In this document: positions 44,879 to 53,693 of the stretch, piece after piece | Numbering within the stretch: the first letter of the stretch is position 1 | Layout of the letters: each line of letters opens with the position of its first letter | From: Bacteroidota bacterium | Lineage (GTDB): Bacteria; Bacteroidota; Bacteroidia; NS11-12g; UBA9320 | Assembly (NCBI GenBank): GCA_002746305.1 | Contig: NVWV01000001.1 | Span: 372,001-436,000, forward strand | Length of the DNA stretch: 64,000 nt | Direction of reading: 5' to 3' | The notes under the pieces: model-generated | What the model was told of the DNA's origin: nothing | Databases searched by the model: none | What the model saw: the letters and a program-made list of their open reading frames with translations, nothing else | Program-made: the position numbers and the translations under genes

Positions 44879-45583
44879 ATGAAAAAAAATGTACTCTTAA
44901 TCATTCTAATTGCCACTGTGGCAGTTTCATGTCAAAATCGCTTTGTTACAAATACTTATGAATCAAGAAAATTTGAACATAAACAGGTTGCTGTTATTCC
45001 ATTAGAATCGGTTTACACCGGTAAAATGCCTGAAAATATAACCAAAGAAGATATTCGAAAAATTGAGGATGCTGAAAGTCTGAGATTTCAAGATTTAGTT
45101 CATTCAAGACTTATTTTCAAAGCAGGAACGAGAAGAAATGAAATTGCACTGGACTTTATCTCACCCAGTATTATCAATTCTAAATTGGAAAAAGCAAACA
45201 TTAGTACAAGAGAGGCCGCAACTATGGACCCAATTGAGTTGGCTAAAATACTAGAAGTAGATGTGATTGCCAGAGGGAATGTAACAATGAATCGGTTTAT
45301 AAGTGACTTACAATCCTTGAAAATAGACGCAGTTGAAACTGTTGCAAAGCAAGTGATTGCTGCTTTAGGAGGACCCTTGTATTTTCCTAGAACTGGAACT
45401 TTAAGTAGGACATATAGAATAGAAAGTAGTTTAGAGTTATTAGATGCTAAAGATGGGGCAGTTTTATGGAAAACAGCCTTGTTAAGAAATGCAGACTGGA
45501 GTTATAAGCCAGAGGATGCAGTTGCATCAATGGCAACACAGCACGCATCTTACTTTCCATATAGAAACAAGGAGTTTAAATAG
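44879..45583 (+). CDS. hypothetical lipoprotein
   Basis: A 234-residue protein with a lipoprotein signal (VLLIILIATVAVSC, lipobox Cys19). The mature part has KQVAVIPLESVYTGKMPE near its start, then AKILEVDVIARGNVTMNRF and SSLELLDAKDGAVLWKT, a pattern seen in envelope lipoproteins that bind or regulate assembly factors (LpoB/CsgG-like alpha/beta domains); this resemblance is weak. No function assigned. It is a single gene, divergent from dapD and convergent with the phosphoribosyltransferase gene. Confidence 0.7.
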   Translation: MKKNVLLIILIATVAVSCQNRFVTNTYESRKFEHKQVAVIPLESVYTGKMPENITKEDIRKIEDAESLRFQDLVHSRLIFKAGTRRNEIALDFISPSIINSKLEKANISTREAATMDPIELAKILEVDVIARGNVTMNRFISDLQSLKIDAVETVAKQVIAALGGPLYFPRTGTLSRTYRIESSLELLDAKDGAVLWKTALLRNADWSYKPEDAVASMATQHASYFPYRNKEFK

Positions 45584-45586
45584 AAA

Positions 45587-46084
45587 CTAGCTTAATGACA
45601 CACTCATTTTACCATCTACTTCTTCGTAAGTAATGTGTTCTTTGAGTGTGGTGGCAAGTGAAACACCAACATAATTAGCTTGTATTGGAAACTTGTGGTG
45701 ATCTCTATTAGCTAATACAGCCGTCCGAACACTTTTAGGAGAATAGGCTAGAATTTCCTTAAGAGCCGCTACCATTGTAGTGCCAGAATTAAGGACATCA
45801 TCCACCAATATTATTGAGTTTTCCTTTATGATTTGTGAATTGGCAATTGTAACAGGAGCATTTAGTGCATCTGTTTTGTCCAGATTTATGGTAGTAAAAA
45901 GGATTTTAATATCTGAGAATTTCTCAAGTCTAAGCTTAATTTTTTGAGCTACGTCAGCACCTCTATCTTGGAGTCCTACTATTACAATAGCATGATTGTC
46001 ATAATGCTGTTCGATAATTTGCCATGCTATACGATCAAGTTTAAGGGCAATTTCTGTATGTGATAGAATTAAAGACTTGGTCAT
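45587..46084 (-). CDS. phosphoribosyltransferase (PyrR-like)
   Basis: A 165-residue type I phosphoribosyltransferase. IVIVGLQDRGADVAQKI (33-49) and the PRPP loop ILVDDVLNSGTTM (92-104) match PyrR-type proteins. It could salvage uracil or another base, or regulate pyr genes; no pyrimidine gene is adjacent. It is last in the DUF1573-yajC-coaE unit, 5 bp after coaE. Confidence 0.82.
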   Translation of the reverse strand: MTKSLILSHTEIALKLDRIAWQIIEQHYDNHAIVIVGLQDRGADVAQKIKLRLEKFSDIKILFTTINLDKTDALNAPVTIANSQIIKENSIILVDDVLNSGTTMVAALKEILAYSPKSVRTAVLANRDHHKFPIQANYVGVSLATTLKEHITYEEVDGKMSVSLS

Positions 46085-46089
46085 AATAT

Positions 46090-46713
46090 TTAAACTTTAA
46101 ATGGAACAACTCCTTGTTCTCTGATGCTTAATATGTCTTTATGAGCTTGCATAGTTTGTTCAATTAGTGATCGAACACCATCGTTGTAAATAACCCAGTC
46201 AGCTTTGCTCATTCTTTCTCGGTCAGTAGTCTGATTCTGAATTCTTTTTAGAATATCTTCACGTTTGACATGATCTCTTTTGATGATTCGGTTAATACGT
46301 GTTTCAATGGGACTCGTTACTACAATTACCTTGTGTAAACTTTTATAGCTGTTACTTTCAAAAAGGAGGGCCGCTTCTTTTAATGAATATGGCTCATCCT
46401 TATGCTCGATAGTCCATTGTTCATAATCTTGCTTTACCGCAGGATGAACAATACTATTCAGTAATTCAAGTTTCTCTTGGTTATTGAAAACCACTTTTGC
46501 CAAGTATTCCCTGTTTAACTCATCTTTTCGAGTATATGCATCCCATCCAAAATTATCTGTGATAGACTTTTTTAAGTCTTTCACATTGTTCATAATCCAT
46601 TTGGCTCTAGAATCTGCATCATAAATAGAAATACCCAGTTGCCTGAAAATCTTACATATTGTAGATTTTCCTGCACCCATTCCTCCGGTTATTCCTATTC
46701 TGAGATGCTGCAT
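46090..46713 (-). CDS. coaE: dephospho-CoA kinase
   Basis: A 207-residue P-loop kinase. GITGGMGAGKSTICKIF (7-23) is the Walker A region; SIYDADSRAKWIM, LNSIVHPAV and AALLFES are conserved CoaE segments. It makes CoA from dephospho-CoA. Seven bases separate it from yajC. Confidence 0.95.
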   Translation of the reverse strand: MQHLRIGITGGMGAGKSTICKIFRQLGISIYDADSRAKWIMNNVKDLKKSITDNFGWDAYTRKDELNREYLAKVVFNNQEKLELLNSIVHPAVKQDYEQWTIEHKDEPYSLKEAALLFESNSYKSLHKVIVVTSPIETRINRIIKRDHVKREDILKRIQNQTTDRERMSKADWVIYNDGVRSLIEQTMQAHKDILSIREQGVVPFKV

Positions 46714-46720
46714 TTGTTAG

Positions 46721-47023
46721 TTAATCTTCTTGAGTTTCTGACGATGTATCTTTTGTAGTAGAATCAAACTCAGAAGCATCAAAACTAATTGCAGCTCGAT
46801 TTACTTTCATTTTGGCACCTCCACCTAAGTCTAAAACCGCAGTTAGGTCCTTTAACTCAACGATCTTTCCGTGTATACCTCCCGTAGTGACAATTTTGTC
46901 CCCCTTTTTTAGGTCAGTGATAAATTGTTTTTGTTTCTTCTGCTTCTTTGAGTTTGGCAGAATAAAAAAGAAATATATGACGACGAAAAAGCCAGCATAT
47001 AGCAACATTAATTTAGTATCCAT
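46721..47023 (-). CDS. yajC: preprotein translocase accessory subunit YajC
   Basis: A 100-residue protein with one N-terminal membrane helix (about 5-24), then NSKKQKKQKQFITDLKKGDK and IVTTGGIHGKIVELKD, the YajC core. It associates with SecDF in the inner membrane. It directly abuts the DUF1573 lipoprotein gene. Confidence 0.95.
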   Translation of the reverse strand: MDTKLMLLYAGFFVVIYFFFILPNSKKQKKQKQFITDLKKGDKIVTTGGIHGKIVELKDLTAVLDLGGGAKMKVNRAAISFDASEFDSTTKDTSSETQED

Positions 47024-47467
47024 TTATTTATCTTTTTTCTCTACAAATACTTTGATTTGGAGTATTGTTTTTACGGGATTAGTATTGGCCAATATGGTAA
47101 TATCCTTGGTAACCATATCACTTTTTCCGGCACTATTAAACTCTACCTTTATTTGACTTGATTCTCCTGGAGCTATAGGCTCTTTAGGCCAATTTGGTAT
47201 AGTACATCCACAGCTTGCTGTTGCACTTGAGATGACCAAATCACTCTTTCCAGTATTTTTAAACTTAAATGTATGCTCAACTCTCTCTCCGTCAATAATG
47301 GTTCCGAAGTCCCAAGCGGTTTCTTTAAAAGAAAATGCAGGTTCTTTGACATTGTTATTATTGTCTGTTTCTATTACAGAGGCGTCTAAACTACTATCTT
47401 CTTTTGGAGCATTGTTACAGGCTACAAAGAGGAGTAAGGTAAGTGTTATGTAAAGTATATTTTTCAT
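47024..47467 (-). CDS. DUF1573 lipoprotein
   Basis: A 147-residue protein with a lipoprotein signal (ITLTLLLFVAC, Cys17) and an immunoglobulin-like DUF1573 domain: WDFGTIIDGERVEHTFKFKN, SATASCGCTIPNWP and PGESSQIKVEFNS. The CGC motif is standard. Cell-surface or periplasmic, function unknown. The position before yajC and coaE is conserved in Flavobacteriia. Confidence 0.9.
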   Translation of the reverse strand: MKNILYITLTLLLFVACNNAPKEDSSLDASVIETDNNNNVKEPAFSFKETAWDFGTIIDGERVEHTFKFKNTGKSDLVISSATASCGCTIPNWPKEPIAPGESSQIKVEFNSAGKSDMVTKDITILANTNPVKTILQIKVFVEKKDK

Positions 47468-47502
47468 TAATTTAAAATTTTGTTGTAAATTATTTTAAGT
47501 CA

Positions 47503-47510
47503 CAAAGTTA
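47503..47510 (-). promoter_or_regulatory. -7 promoter element (TAACTTTG) for DUF1573-yajC-coaE
   Basis: The minus strand reads TAACTTTG at 47510-47503, 36 bp upstream of the DUF1573 ATG, matching TAnnTTTG. No -33 TTG at normal spacing. Confidence 0.45.
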
Positions 47511-47526
47511 ACAGATATGTTTTTAT

Positions 47527-48465
47527 CTATCCTATAAGGCCACGCCCCTTTTTATGTATTAAATCTTGCTCTTTCCAGTCGTTGAGAATTTTGTCCAAGA
47601 TACCGTTCAGAAATTTTGAACTTTTAGGAGTACTATACATTTTAGCAATTTCAATATACTCGTTTAATGTCACTTTTACAGGTATCATAGGCATATGCTT
47701 AAACTCCAATAGAGCCATCATCATAAGAACATAATCTATTTTAGTTATACGATCACTGTCCCATCCTGGTGTATATTTATTGATGCTTTCTTCTAAGGAA
47801 GACTTATGTTCAAAGTACTGAGAAACTAAATCCTCAGCCATTTGTAAATCTTCACTTTCATTACGAAATAATGATGGAATCTTAATCCTATTTGTATTCT
47901 CATAATCTGTGAAAACCTTTTCTAGGCTTTTTAGAATTGGTATTTTTTCATCATACCAGAAGATATTTTTATCCTCCATCAGTTGTTCAAATTCAACGGA
48001 GTCCAGCAATAAGTATTTATATAAGAATTTAGTGAATTCAAAATAGTCTTGACTACTTAATGAACTACTCATAGCTGCGGCGTACTCATCTGAGTTCTTA
48101 ATTTCCTTAAAAATTAGAAGCATAGTGTCCTTTTCTTGTTGCCAGTCAAAAGTAGGTCTAGCTAGATACCCGTCCATTTCAGGTTCTTCTTTCAATGCCT
48201 GAAGAAATGGATTTTCTGTAATTAGAGCAAAAGATTTTTTATCTTCAGAACTTGGCTGAAATTTAAATTCTGATGGATTACGCTCCGATAATATAAAATG
48301 ACTAAACTCTGGACCAAAACTCAATACAGCAAGTAGGTTTTGTCCCATTCCTCGCATAGACTGTTTAACATTATTGACAATAGTTGCAGGCCTTACACTC
48401 TCTTGACCAAACTCTCCGAAAATAGCTTGAAAAGTCTTAATTCTAATCAGACGTCTGTTTAACAT
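47527..48465 (-). CDS. nusB: transcription antitermination factor NusB
   Basis: A 312-residue NusB. The NusB domain is C-terminal (about 170-310), ending with KIDYVLMMMALLEFKHMP, VKVTLNEYIEIAKMYSTPKS and FLNGILDKI. The N-terminal half (LNRRLIRIKTFQAIFGEFGQ) is an extended helical region seen in Bacteroidota NusB proteins, about twice the length of the E. coli protein. It acts in rRNA antitermination. Confidence 0.92.
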   Translation of the reverse strand: MLNRRLIRIKTFQAIFGEFGQESVRPATIVNNVKQSMRGMGQNLLAVLSFGPEFSHFILSERNPSEFKFQPSSEDKKSFALITENPFLQALKEEPEMDGYLARPTFDWQQEKDTMLLIFKEIKNSDEYAAAMSSSLSSQDYFEFTKFLYKYLLLDSVEFEQLMEDKNIFWYDEKIPILKSLEKVFTDYENTNRIKIPSLFRNESEDLQMAEDLVSQYFEHKSSLEESINKYTPGWDSDRITKIDYVLMMMALLEFKHMPMIPVKVTLNEYIEIAKMYSTPKSSKFLNGILDKILNDWKEQDLIHKKGRGLIG

Positions 48466-48485
48466 TTAATGGTAAAAATCAGCGG

Positions 48486-48493
48486 CAAACCTA
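48486..48493 (-). promoter_or_regulatory. -7 promoter element (TAGGTTTG) for nusB
   Basis: The minus strand reads TAGGTTTG followed by CCGC at 48493-48486, 20 bp before the nusB ATG. The rest of the gap to leucine dehydrogenase (48494-48674) shows only an 11-base palindrome AGTATAATACT near 48652 and no T-tailed hairpin. Confidence 0.45.
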
Positions 48494-48674
48494 CGTCTTT
48501 TTTTAAGATAGACGACCTCTTTTGTGAGAAGTATTTTATTTTTTAAACTGCTTGAATTTCGAAAAACACCACATTTTAGTTCATACAGTTTTTGACGCAA
48601 TTGGTGTCTAAAACTCTTCCAAATTATTGAACATTTCCAGATTCAAACTAAATAGTATAATACTGTTTATTCAA

Positions 48675-49775
48675 CTAGTAAGTAGATTGAACACTTAGAA
48701 TATCATCAATCCTCTTTTGAGCTAGAACTGTAGCCGCTTTTTGAGTATGAATATCTTGCTGCTCTGCAAGACCAAATATGTTCATAGTCGTATCAAATAT
48801 TTTTTCAGTATCCCTCATTGCATTTTCTCTATTGTATCCAATGTGTTCTGAGTAAACATTTATTAGTCCACCAGCATTTATTAAGAAATCTGGGGCATAA
48901 AGAAGTCCTTTGTCTTTTATCATATCACCATGCTCATTCTCATCTGCTAGTTGATTGTTGGCAGCACCTGCAATGATGCTACAGTTTAGGGCATTTATGT
49001 TTTCGGTGTTAAGAATTGCACCTAAAGCACATGGTGCAAAAATGTCAACCCCTAATCCGTAAATTTCATTACCCACAACTACCTTGGCATTGTAGGTACT
49101 TACTGCATGATTCAAGCTTGCAGTATTAATGTCGGAGACAAATATTTCAGCACCTTCTTTATGAACTAATTCTACTAGGTGCATTCCTACCTTACCTATA
49201 CCTTGGATGGATATTTTCTTACCAGAAAGGCTATCAGATCCAAAAGCTCTTTTTGCTGATGCTTTCATACCCATATATACTCCATATGCTGTTACAGGAG
49301 AAGGATCTCCACCGCCACCCATACTTTCAGGTAAACCAACTACGCTGTCCGTTTCCATATTAACATACTCCATGTCCTTGGTGGTAGTTCCTACGTCTTC
49401 CGCTGTGATGTATTTACCATTTAGATTTTCAATGAAACGTCCAAACTTCCTCATAAGTGCTTCTGACTTGTCTGTATTTGCATCACCTATAATTACAGCT
49501 TTGGCACCTCCTAGATTTAAACCCGAAATAGCAGCCTTATATGTCATGCCTCTAGAAAGTCTCAATACATCGTTTAAAGCATCGGCTTCAGAAGCGTAGT
49601 TCCACATTCTTGTTCCTCCAAGACCTGGCCCTAGTACGGTGTTATGAATGGCTATAATAGCTTTCAATCCGCTTGCCTTATCGTTGCAAAACACAATTTG
49701 TTCATGGTTTGTTGTTTTTATATCAGCAAAGAGATCTAATTTAGTATCGTGGGTAGAAATAGTTGATGTGCTCAT
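48675..49775 (-). CDS. Glu/Leu/Phe/Val dehydrogenase, leucine dehydrogenase-like
   Basis: A 366-residue amino-acid dehydrogenase. GLGGTRMWNYASEADAL and MTYKAAISGLNLGGAKAVI contain the substrate-binding Lys80 and catalytic Lys92; ISIQGIGKVGMHLVELVHKE is the NAD-binding fold. The length is that of leucine dehydrogenases rather than glutamate dehydrogenases. It oxidatively deaminates branched-chain amino acids. Confidence 0.92.
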   Translation of the reverse strand: MSTSTISTHDTKLDLFADIKTTNHEQIVFCNDKASGLKAIIAIHNTVLGPGLGGTRMWNYASEADALNDVLRLSRGMTYKAAISGLNLGGAKAVIIGDANTDKSEALMRKFGRFIENLNGKYITAEDVGTTTKDMEYVNMETDSVVGLPESMGGGGDPSPVTAYGVYMGMKASAKRAFGSDSLSGKKISIQGIGKVGMHLVELVHKEGAEIFVSDINTASLNHAVSTYNAKVVVGNEIYGLGVDIFAPCALGAILNTENINALNCSIIAGAANNQLADENEHGDMIKDKGLLYAPDFLINAGGLINVYSEHIGYNRENAMRDTEKIFDTTMNIFGLAEQQDIHTQKAATVLAQKRIDDILSVQSTY

Positions 49776-49806
49776 TTATTATTAAATTTTAAAAGTGAAT
49801 GAATCG

Positions 49807-49825
49807 TAACTTTGCTGCAAAAGTA
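49807..49825. promoter_or_regulatory. back-to-back divergent -7 elements
   Basis: On the + strand TAACTTTG (49807-49814) faces the ABC exporter gene (start 49857). On the minus strand TACTTTTG (49825-49818) faces the dehydrogenase gene (start 49775). Only 3 bp separate them, so the two polymerase sites must overlap. Neither has a clear -33 TTG. Confidence 0.5.
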
Positions 49826-49856
49826 GAATTTATTTTAACTTGGAATTTGAAACACC

Positions 49857-51641
49857 TTGAAGGCACTTTTATCACTCCGTAAATATTTTGTAAAGTATAG
49901 GTTATCTTTATTGTTAGGTCTAGTTTTCATTATCCTTTCAAATTTGTTTGCAACAGTTATCCCATCAATTGTTAGAGAGACTATTGATGGATTGAATCAA
50001 GAAGATGTTAATGCTGTTCATTGGTATTCAGACTTTATACCTTCATACTTTAATTCACATCAAAGGTTGGCACTTTTAGGAGCTCTTTTTATTTTAGTTT
50101 TTGCTCTGCTTAAGGGAGTTTGCATGTACTTTATGCGAATGAAACTAATCATTATGTCACGATATATTGAGTATGATCAAAAGAATGAAATATTTCGACA
50201 TTATCAGCAAATGGGACAAGGGTTTTATTCAAAAAATTATACAGGAGATTTGATGAATAGAATTAGTGATGACGTTTCTAAAGTGAGGATGTTTACAGGT
50301 CCCGCAATCATGTATAGTCTTAATTTAACAATTATGATAATCGCTGTGGTGGGGATGATGTTTTATGTAAATGCAGAAATCACTTTTTATGTGCTTATTC
50401 CACTTCCAATTCTTGCCGTTGCCATATATCTTGTAAGCGATGCAATGAATAAAAAGAGTGATTTAATTCAAAAAAAACTGTCTAATATTACTTCGTATGT
50501 ACAAGAGACATTTGCGGGTATTCAAGTGGTGAAATCATATGCATCTGAACGAGATTTTGAACGAGATTTTGAGGTTATGAATGAAACTTACCGAAAGGAT
50601 AATATGGCTTTGGTTAAAATTAACGGAGTGTTTATGCCTGTGGTAATGGGACTTATAGGAACTAGTATCCTAATCACATTATATGTTGGTGGAAATGCTG
50701 TTGTGAGAGGTGAATTTAGTTTGGGCAATATTGTAGAATATATAATTTATGTCAATATGTTAACTTGGCCAGTAGCAAGTCTAGGCTATGTAACATCATT
50801 GGTGCAGAGAGGTGCTGCATCTCAGAAAAGAATAGATGAGTTCTTAAATGTGGAACCAAATGACGATAATGGACAGGTTGAAATTTCGAATTTGGCCAAT
50901 GAAATTGAATTTAAAAATGTGTGGTTTAAATATCCTGAAACCGATGTTTGGGTGCTTGAAGATATTTCTTTTACAATTCCAAGGAACTCTAAATTTGGAA
51001 TTATTGGAACGACGGGTAGTGGTAAAAGTACTATTGCAAAGCTTTTAATGGGAATATATAGGCCGGTTAAAGGAGATATTTTAATTGATGGAAAGGCCAT
51101 TGAGGTATATGACCGAAAAAGTTTAGGGAGAATATTTGGATATGTATCACAGGATATTTTCTTGTTTTCGGAAACACTGAAAGATAATATCCTATTTGGA
51201 ATCAATGATTTAGCAGATAGTGATAATCTAAAAAAAGCTATTGAGTCTGCAAGTTTAGCAGCTGAAATAGAGTCCTTCCCAGATGGGTTGGAGACTCTAT
51301 TAGGGGAACGCGGCATTACCTTAAGTGGTGGACAAAAACAACGGACTGCAATTGCTCGTGCTTTGATCAAGAATCCTGGTATTTTACTAATTGATGATGG
51401 TCTTTCAGCTGTAGATACTAAGACAGAAGTGGATATTAAAAATAGTTTAAATGCTTGGAATAAAAAGCAGACTTTTATAAATATCAGTCATAGAATCTCC
51501 TCAATTCAGGACTCCAATACCATCATTTTTCTAGATGGTGGGAGACTGATTCAGTATGGGACACATCTTGAGTTAATGGGGCAGGAGGGGCCATATTTGG
51601 ACTTGTACGATAAGCAAATGACACTTGCACAAGAAGCTTAA
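49857..51641 (+). CDS. ABC exporter, MsbA/multidrug-type (fused membrane and ATPase domains)
   Basis: A 594-residue half-transporter: six membrane helices (about 15-300) and an ATPase domain with Walker A GTTGSGKST (about 384), Q-loop YVSQDIFLFSETLKDNI, signature LSGGQKQR (about 488), Walker B ILLIDDGLSAVD and H-loop ISHR (about 543). It probably exports lipids or drugs as a homodimer. Note D-D-G instead of D-E-P: the usual catalytic Glu after Walker B is Asp here. TTG start, 43 bp after the -7 element. Confidence 0.9.
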   Translation: MKALLSLRKYFVKYRLSLLLGLVFIILSNLFATVIPSIVRETIDGLNQEDVNAVHWYSDFIPSYFNSHQRLALLGALFILVFALLKGVCMYFMRMKLIIMSRYIEYDQKNEIFRHYQQMGQGFYSKNYTGDLMNRISDDVSKVRMFTGPAIMYSLNLTIMIIAVVGMMFYVNAEITFYVLIPLPILAVAIYLVSDAMNKKSDLIQKKLSNITSYVQETFAGIQVVKSYASERDFERDFEVMNETYRKDNMALVKINGVFMPVVMGLIGTSILITLYVGGNAVVRGEFSLGNIVEYIIYVNMLTWPVASLGYVTSLVQRGAASQKRIDEFLNVEPNDDNGQVEISNLANEIEFKNVWFKYPETDVWVLEDISFTIPRNSKFGIIGTTGSGKSTIAKLLMGIYRPVKGDILIDGKAIEVYDRKSLGRIFGYVSQDIFLFSETLKDNILFGINDLADSDNLKKAIESASLAAEIESFPDGLETLLGERGITLSGGQKQRTAIARALIKNPGILLIDDGLSAVDTKTEVDIKNSLNAWNKKQTFINISHRISSIQDSNTIIFLDGGRLIQYGTHLELMGQEGPYLDLYDKQMTLAQEA

Positions 51642-51643
51642 AA

Positions 51644-51659
51644 TCAAAAAATTTTTTGA
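51644..51659. terminator. 16-base AT palindrome after the ABC exporter gene
   Basis: TCAAAAAATTTTTTGA is a perfect palindrome 3 bp after the exporter stop, followed about 6 bases later by a run of eight T. With no GC stem it is at best a weak terminator. Confidence 0.3.
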
Positions 51660-51712
51660 ATAAACTTTTTTTTACGTCCTTTGTAAGACTAACATAAAAT
51701 TTTAGTATAAAG

Positions 51713-52009
51713 ATGGGAGAGTCAAATTATGACAGAGAGGAAGTATTCTCTAAAAAGGTAAGAGCAGGAAAAAGAACATATTTTTTTGATGTGAAAACTA
51801 CCAAAGGTGATGATTATTATATCACTATCACGGAGAGTAAGAAGAGGTATGAAGATGGTGGTTACGTAAAGCACAAAATTTTTCTATACAAGGAGGATTT
51901 TAATAAATTTTCTGAGGCATTTACAGAGACTGTAAATTACGTAAAAAGTGACCTTATGCCTGAATATGATTTTGATGAGTTTACTCGAAGAGATCAAAAC
52001 GTAGACTAG
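51713..52009 (+). CDS. DUF3276 / PUR-alpha-like nucleic-acid-binding protein
   Basis: A 98-residue protein with EEVFSKKVRAGKRTYFFDVK and DYYITITESKKRYEDGGYVK, the PUR-repeat fold of DUF3276. Such proteins in Bacteroidota and spirochaetes bind single-stranded DNA or RNA. First gene of a closely spaced run up to 55215. Confidence 0.92.
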   Translation: MGESNYDREEVFSKKVRAGKRTYFFDVKTTKGDDYYITITESKKRYEDGGYVKHKIFLYKEDFNKFSEAFTETVNYVKSDLMPEYDFDEFTRRDQNVD

Positions 52010-52030
52010 AATAAATTCTTATTTAAATTC

Positions 52031-52555
52031 ATGCAAAAATCAATCTGGATTTTTGGAATTTTAGCGGGTGCTTTGTGTGCCGTGCTAGAATATCTATTTA
52101 TTATTAGTGTAAATGCTCATTCTGGAATTAATTCTTTTGCTAAAATAGCTGTTTTAGCAATTTGTATTATAGCAGGATTAGTAGTGACAAGAAAACTTTT
52201 AGGCGGAGTAATAAGCATAGCTAGAACTCTTCTGACGGGCATATTAATAGCTTTGGTGAGAGCAGCAATCATGATTGTTGTTTTTGTGTTTATGTATTAT
52301 CCTGATGGGACTTTCTATGAAGAGAAAGTACAAATTGGATTGGAGCAAGTTGCAGCTTCAGTTGATGCCGATGAGTCAGTGAAACCCGCAGATAAAGAAC
52401 AGGAAATTGAAAGAATATCTGCAAACTGGGTCAATCAAATGAAACCACAAGGCTATTCTGTTACGGCCATTTTAATGAGCATAATTTCAGGTGTTTTTAT
52501 TTCCATATTGGCAGCTGTTTTTCTAAGTACCAATAAGATGTATCAGGAATTATGA
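52031..52555 (+). CDS. DUF4199 membrane protein
   Basis: A 174-residue protein with four hydrophobic helices (about 5-27, 35-50, 62-90, 148-168) and a charged loop between the third and fourth. This layout and IARTLLTGILIALVRAAIMI fit DUF4199, a Bacteroidota family of unknown role. It overlaps the next gene by 4 bp. Confidence 0.8.
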   Translation: MQKSIWIFGILAGALCAVLEYLFIISVNAHSGINSFAKIAVLAICIIAGLVVTRKLLGGVISIARTLLTGILIALVRAAIMIVVFVFMYYPDGTFYEEKVQIGLEQVAASVDADESVKPADKEQEIERISANWVNQMKPQGYSVTAILMSIISGVFISILAAVFLSTNKMYQEL

Positions 52556-52953
52556 CGGAAATTAAAAGCAACAAGTCGTGCATCACTATGCCTATATCGG
52601 AGGTTTATGCTTATCTTTCGGTTCCCGCTAATTACGAGGTGCTAATGCCAAGTACGGTAAGGTCTTTTATTGCTACAGATGATTCTGCGACATTGGATAT
52701 TCAAGGGTTAGGATCTGTGGTATTGGCTATCACGGAAAGGAATGAACCTACAAATATTGTTATGTTACCTCAGAATAAAGTTCCATTCAAATTTGATTTA
52801 CAATGGCATTTAAAATCGTTGTCAGAGAATGAGACGGAAGTTCAAGCAGTAATTAATGCAGAGCTCAACTTTATGATGAAAATGATGGCTGAAAAACTGC
52901 TTACAGATTTTTTGAATGTGCAGGTTCATAAATTATCAGGACATTTAAAATAG
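52552..52953 (+). CDS. SRPBCC-like (START/polyketide-cyclase fold) protein
   Basis: A 133-residue protein: SEVYAYLSVPANYEVLMPST is the first helix pair of an SRPBCC fold, QWHLKSLSENETEVQAVINA the antiparallel strands, and MMKMMAEKLLTDFLNVQVHK the long C-terminal helix. It probably binds a hydrophobic ligand; placed between DUF4199 and plsC, a lipid is plausible. Function unknown. Confidence 0.75.
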   Translation: MTEIKSNKSCITMPISEVYAYLSVPANYEVLMPSTVRSFIATDDSATLDIQGLGSVVLAITERNEPTNIVMLPQNKVPFKFDLQWHLKSLSENETEVQAVINAELNFMMKMMAEKLLTDFLNVQVHKLSGHLK

Positions 52954-53693
52954 TGATACGAAAGTTGCCAAAATATCTTTGGACCTTATACTTCTTTGTA
53001 TGGTTCTTAGTCATATTTATTTTTCTTTACCCTGCTTTCTTGATACTACTTTCTAGGAAAAAATGGTATCCAAAGGCACATCGGTTAAGAAGAATTTGGG
53101 GTAAAGTTCTCATGGCGATAACAGGTCTTTATGGTAAAGCTATTTATGAAGTTCCTTTGGACCCAAAAAAGACATATGTTTTTACCCCAAATCACTTTTC
53201 GTATTTTGACATTGTTTCAGTGAACACGCAAATGCCTTTTTTTTTCAGCTTTATGGCAAAGAAGGAATTAGCTAATATCCCATTATTTAGAATCTTCTTT
53301 AAGACTATTGATATGCCAGTAGATAGGAACTCTATGGAGGGAGCAAAAAAAGCTTATTACTTGGCCAATAAAAAGTTAAAAGAGGGTATCAGTCTACTTA
53401 ATTTTCCAGAGGGAGGAATAGGGGCTCAGGTACCAAAAATGAGAAAATTTAAACTGGGACCTTTTAAAATGGCTATTGAATACGGTATTGAAATAGTTCC
53501 AATTACATTACCTGATAACTGGAAAAGGTTGCCTAGTGGTGGGTCCTTACCTCCAGGGACTCCTGGTAAGATGAGAATGTACGTTCATCGACCTATTCCT
53601 ACTGAAAATCTAAAATCAGGTGATGAGGTTGCATTAGCAGAGCAAGTCTATCGTATTATTGAAGAGAAATTTAAAGAAATGAATGGCTTATGA
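52953..53693 (+). CDS. plsC: 1-acyl-sn-glycerol-3-phosphate acyltransferase
   Basis: A 246-residue acyltransferase with an N-terminal membrane helix (about 10-32), the catalytic HX4D motif in NHFSYFDI and the substrate motif NFPEGG (the usual FPEGTRS is FPEGGIG here). It acylates lysophosphatidic acid. GTG start sharing one base with the preceding stop and a 4-bp overlap with gatC. Confidence 0.88.
   Translation: MIRKLPKYLWTLYFFVWFLVIFIFLYPAFLILLSRKKWYPKAHRLRRIWGKVLMAITGLYGKAIYEVPLDPKKTYVFTPNHFSYFDIVSVNTQMPFFFSFMAKKELANIPLFRIFFKTIDMPVDRNSMEGAKKAYYLANKKLKEGISLLNFPEGGIGAQVPKMRKFKLGPFKMAIEYGIEIVPITLPDNWKRLPSGGSLPPGTPGKMRMYVHRPIPTENLKSGDEVALAEQVYRIIEEKFKEMNGL

Noticed and set aside
49207..49599. 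130-codon + strand frame inside the leucine-dehydrogenase-like gene
   Set aside because: It is antisense to conserved dehydrogenase sequence and has no promoter.
50822..51370. 182-codon open frame on the minus strand inside the ABC exporter gene
   Set aside because: It lies opposite the conserved ATPase domain, and its translation shows no recognisable motif.
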